From Sorangium cellulosum (GTDB lineage Bacteria > Myxococcota_A > Polyangia > Polyangiales > Polyangiaceae), in the NCBI RefSeq assembly GCF_002950945.1, contig NZ_CP012673.1, forward strand, positions 8,136,501 to 8,200,500: a DNA stretch of 64,000 nucleotides, read 5' to 3'. The notes beneath the pieces are model-generated. The model was not told the origin of the DNA. It did no database searches and worked only from the letters and a program-made list of their open reading frames with translations. Numbering within the stretch: the first letter of the stretch is position 1; each line of letters starts with the position of its first letter. A program made the translations under genes and the position numbers. Shown here one piece after another: positions 16,742 to 25,770 of the stretch.

Positions 16742-18466
16742 ATGACCGACCAAGCCCACCTCGCTCAATCCGAGGTTCCGGATGAAGTGAAGCCCGTCCT
16801 CGCCGCCACGAGGGAGCTGCTCTCCCGAATCGGCGGCGTCGCGCTCCTGATCGGCGTCGAGAGCTACCGGGACCACGACGAGGACGGCGGCAAGGATCTG
16901 CTGGCGGGACGCAACGACGTGCTCGCCTATTGGAAGGTGTGCCGCCGGCTGGGCTACACGCATTTCCGGGTGCTCACCACGCCGGCGCTCGAGGCGGAGG
17001 ACCTGATCCGGGCCGAGCGTGAGCTGGCGCCCGAGCTGCACCCGGGCGAGGACGAGGCGGAGACCCGGCGCCGCGTCGAGCAATGGCTGTCGAGGGGGAG
17101 GCAGGGCGCCTTCGCGCCGCTGGAGATCCATGATCCGGCCATGTCCTCGCGGATCGAGGACGCGGGCGCGCCGAGCGTGCTCCTCGGGGAGGCCACGTCG
17201 CTTCAATTCAAGGAGAGCGCGCGGTGGCTGGCCAGCATGCTGGTGTTCACCGTGAAGCTCGAGTGGGAGCGGTGGCGGCGCGAGGAGGACCTCATGGCGC
17301 TGCCCGGGTTCATGGCGTACTCCGGCCACGGCGCGCAGAAGGACGGCGAGCTCCTCCTGTGCCCGAGCAACACCGGCCCCGCGCTCGAGAACACCATCTC
17401 GTTCTCGGAGCTGCGCGCGCTCTTCGAGCAGGGCGAAGACCTCCCCGGCGGCAAACGCCCGGCCGACAACCTCACCGTGGTGCTCGACTGCTGCTTCGCG
17501 GCCGCGGGCGGTCCGGCCGGCAAGGCGCAGCGGGGGACGAGCCTGACGCGGGCGGGATCGCCGGCGAGCAAGGCGCCCGCCCGGATGCCGGAGCTCGCGC
17601 GGAGCGTGTTCTGTGCGTCCGGGCGCGACGAGCCGTCTTACCAGGCGATGCTGGGCGGGCACTGGCACGGGGCGTTCACGTGGGCGTTCACGGTGGCGCT
17701 GGAGCAGTGGGAGCTCCAGCAGCAGGGGCAGTTCAGGCGGAGCACGATGTCGCACGCGGAGCTCCTGTTCCGGGCGAGGACGCTGCTCTCGGCGCTGTCG
17801 TTCCGGCAGCACCCGATCCTGGTGGACCAGCTCGGGAACTCGCCGGTGTTCCACCACGGCGAGGCGGCAGAGGAGGCGACGAGCGCGGAGCCCGATGCGA
17901 GGCGGCCGGGCGTGCAGCTCGATCCGTCCTCCGGCAAGGACTACGCCTGGTACCAGCTCCTGTCGAAGACGGGCCAGGTCCTGCTCGACATCATCGCCAC
18001 CAGAACCGCGGGAAGCGGCTTCGCCTCGGGTACGGAGTACTGGAGGATCCACACGAGCAATGCCCCGCCCGAATGGGGCAAATACAACGGCTCGGCCTAC
18101 TGCACGGATGCGTTCGTGGGGCTCACCTTCAAGAAGCAGAGCGCACACTGGACGAGGGACGGCTCGGGCCTGCCGTTCAAGGCAACGGATGCATCCTTCA
18201 CGATCCCGGTGCATCTGGCCGCTGGTGACTGGAAACAGTACAGCGATTCCGGTCGCGACTTCCAGGTGACTCAAGGAGAGGACTACGGGCTGAGGGTGAA
18301 TGTGTCGCGGCCTCTTGGTGCATGGGCCGGCGAGGTCGAGTTCGTGCGGAGAAATCCGGGCACGTCGCTCCTCTTCAGCACGGACGAGCCCCGCTCGTGG
18401 GACCTGCACGGCAGCAGCGCGCTCGGCGCGGTGCACCGTTACAGAAGGGCGATCAACTCGACCTAG
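16742..18466 (+). CDS. Caspase-like (peptidase C14) protease with C-terminal beta domain
   Basis: The start is ATG 16742 with GGAGAAG just upstream; the frame before it is repeat sequence. The 574-residue protein has a caspase-like fold at about 30-370. It opens with GGVALLIGVESYRDHD, has the catalytic His196 in AYSGHGAQ and the catalytic Cys in VVLDCCFAA (Cys251 by alignment with D-x-C). There is no signal peptide. Residues about 400-574 form a separate domain with many short strand-like segments (KDYAWYQLLSKTGQVLLDI, EYWRIHTSN, DYGLRVNVSRPL) and no recognised family. Bacterial caspase homologues often act in regulated self-killing or phage defence; that role is inferred. It overlaps the next, convergent gene by 14 bases. 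Confidence 0.85.
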   Translation: MTDQAHLAQSEVPDEVKPVLAATRELLSRIGGVALLIGVESYRDHDEDGGKDLLAGRNDVLAYWKVCRRLGYTHFRVLTTPALEAEDLIRAERELAPELHPGEDEAETRRRVEQWLSRGRQGAFAPLEIHDPAMSSRIEDAGAPSVLLGEATSLQFKESARWLASMLVFTVKLEWERWRREEDLMALPGFMAYSGHGAQKDGELLLCPSNTGPALENTISFSELRALFEQGEDLPGGKRPADNLTVVLDCCFAAAGGPAGKAQRGTSLTRAGSPASKAPARMPELARSVFCASGRDEPSYQAMLGGHWHGAFTWAFTVALEQWELQQQGQFRRSTMSHAELLFRARTLLSALSFRQHPILVDQLGNSPVFHHGEAAEEATSAEPDARRPGVQLDPSSGKDYAWYQLLSKTGQVLLDIIATRTAGSGFASGTEYWRIHTSNAPPEWGKYNGSAYCTDAFVGLTFKKQSAHWTRDGSGLPFKATDASFTIPVHLAAGDWKQYSDSGRDFQVTQGEDYGLRVNVSRPLGAWAGEVEFVRRNPGTSLLFSTDEPRSWDLHGSSALGAVHRYRRAINST

Positions 18467-20996
18467 CCACCCTGAAGCCCACCACCGGCCGGCGGATCGA
18501 CGGCCGCCCGCCGAAGCGGGCCGCCGCGCGGCCGATGATCATCCCGCCGGCCCACGCGCCGCCCTTGATCACCCGGAAGTCCGGGTCGCCGAGCGCCGCG
18601 GCTTCGAGCCGGAGCCGCCCTCCCTCGACGCACGGCCCCTCGTGCTTCCAGACGTTCTGACACCAGTCGCGGGTGTTCCCCGCGAGACCGCGGACACCAT
18701 GAGGGCCCTCGTCGAACGGATGACCGTTCACCCCCTCCAGGCTGGGCTCGTCCGGGGTCGAGCCGACCACGCAGGCGAAGGTCGGCTCGACGTGATCGCC
18801 CCACGGCAAAAGGCGGCTGTCCACGCCGCGCGCCGCCTTCTCGCGCTCCAGCTCGTCGGGCAATCGCCACCGGAGCCCCGTCCGCGCGGCGAGCCATCGC
18901 GCATACGCCATGGCCGCATGCCAGTCGACGAGGACCACCGGCCAGTCGGGGCGAAAGCGCAGCCCATCCCGATCCGGCGGGAAGCAGAACAGCCCCGCCC
19001 TGTCGCGCGCGAGCGCCAGCTCGCCGGCGGTCTCCGCGAGGGCCTCGTGAGCCCTCGGGCAGGCCGCGAGCGCCTCGGCCTCGCGCCCGCTCGCGACGAG
19101 GTCGTTCAGGAACTCGACGTATTCGCCCGTGGTGACGGGGAACCGCCGCATCACGAATCCATCGATCCACACCCGCTTTCGCGGCAGGCTGTCCGGCGTC
19201 GCGACGTCGCCGCCGACACAGCACCACCCCGCCGGCACGTACACGTCGTCCGGCCCGAGCTCTCCCTCGGCCGGCAGCGTGATCGGATACGGCCTCTCCT
19301 CCCCCGGCGCCCGCCCGTCCCAGCGGCCATCCCGGTCGATCACCACCGGATACCGCACCTCGGCCCGCCCCGGCGCGCGCAACCGGAGCAGATAACTCCC
19401 CCGCTGCAATGGGGCCTCGACGAGCGGCGTCGGCCCCAGCACCCGCTCGCGCACGGGCACGAGCCGCCGGTCCTCGAGCACGAACCGCTCGACGATCACC
19501 TCCGCGCCCGGCGGCTCCGTCACCAGCGTCAGCGCCCCGTCGCCCCGCAGGAACGCCGCGTGCCGGCCCCGATCGTGGATGCGCAGCATCTCCTCGGCGC
19601 GCGCCGCGTCCTCGTCGCGGTGCCCGAGCTCCGCCTCGACGAGGCGCGCCCGGTGGTGATCCGCCAGCATCACGTGCGCCTCGGGCAGGTCCGGATCCAG
19701 GCTCAGCGCGCCGTGCACCACCTCCAGCCACCGCGCCTCGGCGAGCGCCGCGGCGCGGCCCATGCGCGCGGCCTCGTCCTCCTGCGCCCACGCCGGGCGC
19801 TTCTCCTCGATGGGGTCGAAGGGGCGCAGCTCGGCCTTCAGCGCGCGCGCCCTGGCCTCGGCCCCGGCCGCCTCCGCGCGCAGCGCCGCGATCTCCGGCG
19901 CGAGCGAGCGCGCCTGATCCAGCGCGGCGATCGCCTGCTCGCGCCGCCGCACCCCGTCGAGCCACGCCACCACGTCGGCCGCGAGCGCCTCGGCGCTCGG
20001 GGTGCGCTCGGCGATCTCGCGGCGCATGGCCCGCTCCACCACCGCGCACAGCTCCGCCGGCGCCGGCGGGCCGCCGCGCGCCGCCTCGATCACGGACGGG
20101 GGCGGGCCCGCGAGGAGCGCCGCGAGGATCTCCCGGCCGCCTCCGCCGCGGTACGGCGGTTTGCCCGCGAGCAGGCAATACAGCACCGCGCCCAGCGAGT
20201 AGACGTCGCTCGCCGGGCCGTGCAGCGCGGTGTCGCCGCGGGCCTGCTCGGGGGGCATGTACGCGGGCGTGCCGAGGACGTCGCCGTGATGTGTCAGGCC
20301 CTCCGCGAGGGCGCCCCCCGGCGGGCCGCTGATCCCGCCCTCGTCCGGATCGGCGACGTCGACCCGGCGCGCGAGGCCCCAGTCCATCACCAGCACCTCG
20401 CCGAACTCGCCGACCATCAGGTTCTCGGGCTTGAGGTCGCGGTGGACGACGCCGCGGCTGTGCGCGTACGCGATCGCCTGGGCGACGCGCGCGAACGCGT
20501 CGACGAGGCGACGGAAGGTCCAGCCCGTCGGCGTGGCGCCGAAGCCGCCCTGGCCCGAGCACGCGTGCAGCTCGTCGATGACGGCGCGCAGGGTGCGGCC
20601 GCGGACCTCCTTCATGGTGAACCACAGGCGGCCGTCCGGGAGCTCGCCGCGGTCGTAGAGCGCGACGATGCCGGGGTGCTGCAGCGCCGCGGTGATGCGC
20701 GCCTCGACGAGGAAGCGGCGGCGCAGGCGAGGCTCTGCCGCGTGCTCCGCGCGCAGGAGCTTGATGGCGATGACGCGGTCGAGCAGGGTGTCGCGCGCGC
20801 GCCGCACCTCGCCGAACGAGCCGGCCGCGATCGCGCCGAGGTCCTCGTAGCGGGCGGGGAGCTGGGCCCGGAGGGCCGCGCCGCGCGCCGACGCCGTCCG
20901 CACGACGGCGCTGCCTCCGCCGCCGCGGTCCACCGCGGTCGTCTCGTCGAACGGGGCGGTGAGGCCTCCGGCCGGCTCGTCGTGGGGGCGCGCCAT
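18453..20996 (-). CDS. Ser/Thr kinase fused to a formylglycine-generating-enzyme-like domain
   Basis: The 847-residue protein has an N-terminal Hanks kinase domain (about 50-325) with glycine loop GAIAAGSFGEV, IAIKLL, HRDLKPENLMV, DWG in place of DFG (VMDWGLARR) and PPEQARGD. A helical middle (about 330-475) follows, then a beta segment beginning GALTLVTEPPGAEV of PEGA type (about 485-570). The C-terminus (about 585-845) is an FGE-sulfatase/SUMF1-like domain: FVMRRFPVTTGEYVEFLNDL, VVLVDWHAAMAYARWLAART, WRLPDELEREKAARG and VRGLAGNTRDWCQNVW. No membrane helix is obvious. Such fusions occur in Planctomycetes and myxobacteria. It is divergent, 78 bases apart, from an FHA-type activator gene. Confidence 0.92.
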   Translation of the reverse strand: MARPHDEPAGGLTAPFDETTAVDRGGGGSAVVRTASARGAALRAQLPARYEDLGAIAAGSFGEVRRARDTLLDRVIAIKLLRAEHAAEPRLRRRFLVEARITAALQHPGIVALYDRGELPDGRLWFTMKEVRGRTLRAVIDELHACSGQGGFGATPTGWTFRRLVDAFARVAQAIAYAHSRGVVHRDLKPENLMVGEFGEVLVMDWGLARRVDVADPDEGGISGPPGGALAEGLTHHGDVLGTPAYMPPEQARGDTALHGPASDVYSLGAVLYCLLAGKPPYRGGGGREILAALLAGPPPSVIEAARGGPPAPAELCAVVERAMRREIAERTPSAEALAADVVAWLDGVRRREQAIAALDQARSLAPEIAALRAEAAGAEARARALKAELRPFDPIEEKRPAWAQEDEAARMGRAAALAEARWLEVVHGALSLDPDLPEAHVMLADHHRARLVEAELGHRDEDAARAEEMLRIHDRGRHAAFLRGDGALTLVTEPPGAEVIVERFVLEDRRLVPVRERVLGPTPLVEAPLQRGSYLLRLRAPGRAEVRYPVVIDRDGRWDGRAPGEERPYPITLPAEGELGPDDVYVPAGWCCVGGDVATPDSLPRKRVWIDGFVMRRFPVTTGEYVEFLNDLVASGREAEALAACPRAHEALAETAGELALARDRAGLFCFPPDRDGLRFRPDWPVVLVDWHAAMAYARWLAARTGLRWRLPDELEREKAARGVDSRLLPWGDHVEPTFACVVGSTPDEPSLEGVNGHPFDEGPHGVRGLAGNTRDWCQNVWKHEGPCVEGGRLRLEAAALGDPDFRVIKGGAWAGGMIIGRAAARFGGRPSIRRPVVGFRVARSS

Positions 20997-21074
20997 GAGG
21001 GTCCCGAGTGCTCGGGGAGACTACCACCAGCCGTTGACGGCGGATCGAGCGAGCGCGTATGACCGAGGCTCAGG

Positions 21075-22619
21075 ATGGCGCGGACACCGCCCGGCATGCC
21101 AGAAGGCTCCTCCACCCTCGACGCCGGCAGCGTGAGCGCGGCTCTCCCGGCGGAGCGCGCGGAGGTGCTGGCGCTGATGATCGCGTGGGCCCCCGCCGAG
21201 CCGGATCGCGCAGGCGAGGTGGCGCTCTTCGAGCCGGAGGGCGGGGCGCGGATCCTGGGGCGCGGGGAGCCCGCGGGCGGGGCGGGCGGCGAGCGGGTGG
21301 TGTTCGTCCGGCAGCGCCCCGGCGCGCAGGAGCGCACGGCGCCCCTCGCGAGCCCGGGGCTGTCGCGGGAGCAGCTCCGCCTCCGGCTGGAGCACGGCGC
21401 GCTGCGCGTGCAGCGCCTCGGCAAGTGCCCCATGGAGGTCGGGGGTGAGGGCGTCGAGAGCTGCGTCCTCGAGCCCGGCGACGCGCTGCTGCTCCGGGGT
21501 CAGCTCCTGCTGCTCTGCACGCGGCGGCCGTGGGCGATCGAGCCGCTCCGCAGCGCGAGCCTCGCCGGCGCGCCGCCCTTCGGCGCGGCGGATCGCTTCG
21601 GGATCGTGGGGGAGAGCCCCGCGGTATGGCGGCTGCGCGACCGCATCGCGTGGACGGCCTCCGTGGACGAGCACACGCTGGTGCTCGGCGGGAGCGGCTC
21701 GGGGAAGGAGCTCTGCGCGCGGGCGGTGCACGCCCTGTCGGCCCGCGCGAAGGGGCCGTTCATCGCGCGGAGCGCGGCGACGATCCCGGAGAGCCTGATC
21801 GACGCGGAGCTGTTCGGGAACGTGAAGGGCTATCCGAACCCGGGGATGCCGGAGCGCCCCGGCCTCGTCGGCGCGGCGAGCGGGGGGACGCTGTTCCTCG
21901 ACGAGATCGGGGAGTTGCCGCAGGAGCTGCAGGCGAACCTCCTGCGGGTGCTCGACGAGGGGGGCGAGTACCACGCGCTCGGCGCGTCCTCGGCGCGGCG
22001 CTCGAGCTTCCGGCTGATCGGCGCGACCAACCGGGACGCGTCGGCGTTGAAGCACGACCTCGGGGCCCGGCTGGTGGTGCGGCTGGAGGTGCCGGGGCTC
22101 GACGAGCGACGCGAGGACATCCCGCTGCTCGTGCGCCACCTGCTCGCGCGCGCGGTCGAGAAGAGCCCCGAGGCGATGCGGCGGTTCTTGCCCACGGACG
22201 GCGCCGCCGAGCCGCGGGTCAAGGCGAGCCTCCTTTCGCACCTGCTCGCGCGCCGCTACGCGACGAACATCCGCGAGCTCACCGCGCTGCTGTGGCAGGC
22301 GATGTCGGCGAGCGAGGGCGACGCGATCGAATGGAGGGGCGACGCGATCGAAGGGAGGGGCGGCCGGGCGGCGCGCTCGGAGGGCGGGGCGGCGCCGGCG
22401 CCGCCTTCAGCGCCGGAGGTGAACGCGGAGGACAGGACGCCTCCGGCGGAGCCGAGCCCCCTCGAGGCGCCGGAGCCGTCCGCCGAGGAGGTGCGGGCGA
22501 GCCTCGAGCGGCACCGCGGCAATGTCACCCGCGCGGCGCAGGCGCTGGGGCTGTCGAGCCGGTACGTGCTCTACCGGCTGATGAAGCGGTACGGGATCGG
22601 GTCGGAGGAGGGGGGCTGA
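21075..22619 (+). CDS. FHA/AAA+/Fis activator (sigma-54 EBP family) lacking GAFTGA
   Basis: The 514-residue protein has an N-terminal FHA-like beta domain (about 45-150, with SPGLSREQLRL) that would bind phosphothreonine. The AAA+ core has Walker A GGSGSGKE (205-212), Walker B GGTLFLDEIGELP (about 270-282) and the sensor segment LIGATNRD. A C-terminal Fis-type helix-turn-helix (about 480-510: VTRAAQALGLSSRYVLYRLMKRYGI) follows a Pro/Ala linker. The loop that contacts sigma-54, normally GAFTGA, reads GYPNPG (252-257, within ELFGNVKGYPNPG). It may therefore not open sigma-54 promoters. The divergent kinase is its natural partner candidate. Confidence 0.9.
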   Translation: MARTPPGMPEGSSTLDAGSVSAALPAERAEVLALMIAWAPAEPDRAGEVALFEPEGGARILGRGEPAGGAGGERVVFVRQRPGAQERTAPLASPGLSREQLRLRLEHGALRVQRLGKCPMEVGGEGVESCVLEPGDALLLRGQLLLLCTRRPWAIEPLRSASLAGAPPFGAADRFGIVGESPAVWRLRDRIAWTASVDEHTLVLGGSGSGKELCARAVHALSARAKGPFIARSAATIPESLIDAELFGNVKGYPNPGMPERPGLVGAASGGTLFLDEIGELPQELQANLLRVLDEGGEYHALGASSARRSSFRLIGATNRDASALKHDLGARLVVRLEVPGLDERREDIPLLVRHLLARAVEKSPEAMRRFLPTDGAAEPRVKASLLSHLLARRYATNIRELTALLWQAMSASEGDAIEWRGDAIEGRGGRAARSEGGAAPAPPSAPEVNAEDRTPPAEPSPLEAPEPSAEEVRASLERHRGNVTRAAQALGLSSRYVLYRLMKRYGIGSEEGG

Positions 22620-22651
22620 GGCTCCTTCACACCTCCGGTTCGCCGCAGGCC

Positions 22652-24385
22652 TCACTCTCCTGCGAGCGGATAGACGGGGCGAATGTCGATCGGTATCCCG
22701 TCCAGATCGCCGAGCGCCTGCCTTATCGGCCCGGAGACGACGCCATAACGCGAGAGCAGCGCCTCGGCGCCCTTCCTGTCTCCGCGGTGCTGGAGCAGGC
22801 AGATGTCGCGGACGAGGCGGGGGATCGCCGCCTCCAGCCTGTCGAGATCCACCGTGAACCGCCGCGTCGCCGGGTCGAAGCCGGCGGCCCGCTCCTCGAG
22901 GAAGCGGTTGATCTGCAACGCGGCCCCCTTGCCGAACGCGTCCGTCACGCCGAACCGCACGCTCCGGAACAGGCCGGCGAAATACGACACGAGCAGCCTG
23001 TCCCGGAAGCCCGCGGGCAGATCGCCGCGCCGGATCAGGAACAGCGCATTGTGAGCGCCCATGACGTCGGCCTTCGCCTCCTCCAGGGCGGCGTGGCTCG
23101 CGCCGAGCGCGATCCGGACCTCGCCCCGGTCGCGCCCCAGGGTCGCGAACGCCGGTCCCAGCTCGTGCGAGAGCTCGTGGAGGAGGGTCTGGTGGAAGAA
23201 CGCCTCGGCCGACAGGTGCACGCGCTGCGCCGGGTCGAGGAGGCGCTCGGCCATGGGCCGCAGGATCCGATCGAACTTGGTCTCGATCACGTTGCGCAGG
23301 AGCACCTTCTTCGCGCCCTTCTCGGCGCGCACGCGCTCGTCGTTCGGCAGGCTGAAGGCGACCGTCTGGACCGACTGGCGGGCATCTCCCGCGCTGAAGA
23401 CCAGATCGACCACCCGGATCGGGCTCTCTGCGCCGCGCGCGGTCGCCGTCTCGGCCGGGACAGGCAGGTTCCTCTCCATCTCGGGCAAGAGCCGCCTGTA
23501 CCTGGCGAGCTTGCTGGACGCGCCCGGGTCGCTCACCGTGACGAACGCCTCGAAGGACGCCTTCATGGCGAGCAGCGTGTCCTCGTAGGTCTCGTAGGGC
23601 CCGATGGTCACCTCGACGTCGCTGTCCACGTCCACCCAGTCCCGGTCGGAAGTGGAGTACTCGTCGGTGCGGAACGCCGCCGCGCGGGAGAGCAGGAACC
23701 TCCGGAGGCCCTCGTTCCTCGTGAGCGCCGCGGCCTCGCGCAGCTTCTCCGCCGCGGGGCCGAGCCACGGAGCGTACGCCTCGCTGTAGGGGATGGCGAG
23801 CAGCCTGTCGTCATCGCGCTCGCGCCGCACGATCGTGAACGGGCTCTCGAGCCGCGCCTTGTCCGCCGGGTGGCGCCTGGTCCAGTCGTGGAACACGTCG
23901 GCGGTGAGGTCCTCGGGGTAGAAGCCTGCGCCCATCGGACGCGGACGGTCGACGGCGAACGGGCGGAGCTGGTCCTGCCGGTCCCAGGGGCCGCGCATGA
24001 TGTTGAAATAGTCGAGCTTGAGCCTCCCCGCCGGGGTCCTGTCCGCCGCGAGCCGCTCGCGGACGGCGGGGTTCCCGGCGTAGACCTGGCGCTCGAAGAT
24101 CGGCTCGATCAGCCTGGCCGCCTCGATGAGCCTGGCGAGCGCCGCCCTCTCGGAGACATCGAGTCGGCCCGTGTCCGCGGTGAGCGTGGCCGGCGCGAAC
24201 TGCCGGGCCTTGAGCGCCAGCGAGGCGTCGTCCTGCGGCCTCGCCGCCGCGGTCGGCGCCGCCTCGGGATCGCGCGGCGCGGCGACCGGGGCCGCCGGCG
24301 CGCAGCCGGACAGCAGGGCGGCGATCACCGCGACACGCGCGACACGCCGGCCAACGCCGGCGCTGACCAGGAGCGTCGATGTCAT
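22652..24385 (-). CDS. M49-like (dipeptidyl-peptidase III-like) zinc metallopeptidase lipoprotein
   Basis: The start at ATG 24385 overlaps the stop of the upstream ligase gene as ATGA, so translation is probably coupled. The 577-residue precursor has a lipoprotein signal (VIAALLSGC) and then a large helical body. The zinc site reads LLHELSHELGP (HExxH) with the second ligand segment EEAKADVMG about 50 residues on, the pattern of bacterial M49-like peptidases, although classic DPP III has HELLGH. It would act outside the cytoplasm on short peptides. As the last gene of a small-molecule operon it could process, activate or detoxify a peptide-like product. Confidence 0.8.
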   Translation of the reverse strand: MTSTLLVSAGVGRRVARVAVIAALLSGCAPAAPVAAPRDPEAAPTAAARPQDDASLALKARQFAPATLTADTGRLDVSERAALARLIEAARLIEPIFERQVYAGNPAVRERLAADRTPAGRLKLDYFNIMRGPWDRQDQLRPFAVDRPRPMGAGFYPEDLTADVFHDWTRRHPADKARLESPFTIVRRERDDDRLLAIPYSEAYAPWLGPAAEKLREAAALTRNEGLRRFLLSRAAAFRTDEYSTSDRDWVDVDSDVEVTIGPYETYEDTLLAMKASFEAFVTVSDPGASSKLARYRRLLPEMERNLPVPAETATARGAESPIRVVDLVFSAGDARQSVQTVAFSLPNDERVRAEKGAKKVLLRNVIETKFDRILRPMAERLLDPAQRVHLSAEAFFHQTLLHELSHELGPAFATLGRDRGEVRIALGASHAALEEAKADVMGAHNALFLIRRGDLPAGFRDRLLVSYFAGLFRSVRFGVTDAFGKGAALQINRFLEERAAGFDPATRRFTVDLDRLEAAIPRLVRDICLLQHRGDRKGAEALLSRYGVVSGPIRQALGDLDGIPIDIRPVYPLAGE

Positions 24386-25770
24386 GATCGGTGACCCGCC
24401 TGTCGGACGCCCGGGAGCGCCGCCGCGCCGTCGTCGCCTCCCCGCCACCACGGCCCGGGCTCCCCGAGGGGTGACGGCGCCCTCGCGCCCTTGAAGCGCT
24501 GGTCGACCACGAGCCGGACCTTCCCCGTGCGGTGGCTGCGCGGCAGCGCGCCCGGCGCGAGGACGTCGACCGACACCAGGATCGACCCCCGCTCGACGGC
24601 CTCCCCCAGGACCGGCAGGCGCTCCAGGATCTTCCGCCGCACCACCGCGCCGTCCAGGTGGCCGCCCTCGAGGCGGACCACCAGGTGGGCGTTGTGTTTG
24701 TACGGCTCGAGCACGAGCTGCACGGCCGAGGGGCCCTCGTCGGCGAACGCCTTGACGAGCTGGTGGACCCAGATCTCGGCCTCCTCCGAGAGGCTCAAGA
24801 GCTCGCCCCCGCGACCCAGGAACTCGATCTTCCGGTACGGCGAGCCGCACGCGCACGCCTCGCCGATGAAGCGGCCGCGATCGCCGATGTCGTAGCGGAT
24901 CAGCGGATAGAGCGTCCGGTAGAGCGACGTGAGGACGATCCGCCCCTCCTCGCCGTCCTCCACCGGATTGCCGTCTTCGTCGACGATCTCGACGTGGTTG
25001 AAATCGTCGAGGGTGTGGTGCTCGTTCCCCGTGCAATGCGGGCACTGGAAGCCGAACTGCATGGCGTCGACCGACGCGATCACGGAGGCGATGCGCTTCA
25101 CCCCCATGTGCGTCCTGATCCACGCGGCGTCCACCCGCGACAGGCCGGCGCCGCCATAGAGGAGCAGCTCGAAGCCGAAGGAGGGATCCACCTCGTGGAT
25201 CTCGCGCAGCTTGTGCATGAAGAAGAGCGGGTTGGTGAACAGCACATCGACCCGCATGCGGCGGGCGGCGTTGAGGAAGAAGCCCGGCTCGACGTGGGGG
25301 CCGAAGGGCAAGCTGCGCGCCCCGAGCTCGAGCAGCTCGTGCTCCAGCGTGATCAGCCCGCCATAGAGCTCGCCGATGCCGAGGCAATTGGCGACGTGGT
25401 GCTCCTTCCGGACCCCCATCAAGCCCAGCATCCTGGCGCCCGAGCGGATCATCTCCCTGATCTCGGCGCCCGAGTAGATCGAGAACTTCGGCTCTCCGGA
25501 GGTCCCGCCCGTCTGGAGGACGATGCCGCCGTGCTCCTCGCCGCTCTTCAGGCTCTCGGGCGCCGTCATCATCACGTCGTGGTAGGCCTTCTGCGTGGTG
25601 ACGGGCAAACACGCCAGCGCGTCGAGGCCGGCCGCGTCCCGCGGGAGGATCCCCGCGTAGTACTCGGCGCGCCGCGCGGCGGCGAGCACCCGGCCGAGGC
25701 GCCCCGCGATCTCCATCCCGAGCTCCCGCGCCGCGCCCGAAGGCGGCGCGACATCGTGTCTCGTGTTCAT
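24382..25770 (-). CDS. PaaK/CapK-like AMP-forming acid ligase
   Basis: The 462-residue enzyme starts at ATG 25770, which overlaps the exporter stop as ATGA. It has the adenylation P-loop LQTGGTSGEPKF (about residues 86-97), the Cys clusters FQCPHCTGNEHH and ACACGSPYRKIEFLGR of phenylacetate-CoA-ligase-type enzymes, the core RTLYPLIRYDIGDRG, and a C-terminal mobile domain (TGKVRLVVDQRF). It should activate a carboxylic acid with ATP for transfer to CoA, a carrier or an amine. The last 35 residues are low-complexity. Within the operon it probably supplies an activated acyl building block. Confidence 0.88.
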   Translation of the reverse strand: MNTRHDVAPPSGAARELGMEIAGRLGRVLAAARRAEYYAGILPRDAAGLDALACLPVTTQKAYHDVMMTAPESLKSGEEHGGIVLQTGGTSGEPKFSIYSGAEIREMIRSGARMLGLMGVRKEHHVANCLGIGELYGGLITLEHELLELGARSLPFGPHVEPGFFLNAARRMRVDVLFTNPLFFMHKLREIHEVDPSFGFELLLYGGAGLSRVDAAWIRTHMGVKRIASVIASVDAMQFGFQCPHCTGNEHHTLDDFNHVEIVDEDGNPVEDGEEGRIVLTSLYRTLYPLIRYDIGDRGRFIGEACACGSPYRKIEFLGRGGELLSLSEEAEIWVHQLVKAFADEGPSAVQLVLEPYKHNAHLVVRLEGGHLDGAVVRRKILERLPVLGEAVERGSILVSVDVLAPGALPRSHRTGKVRLVVDQRFKGARAPSPLGEPGPWWRGGDDGAAALPGVRQAGHRS

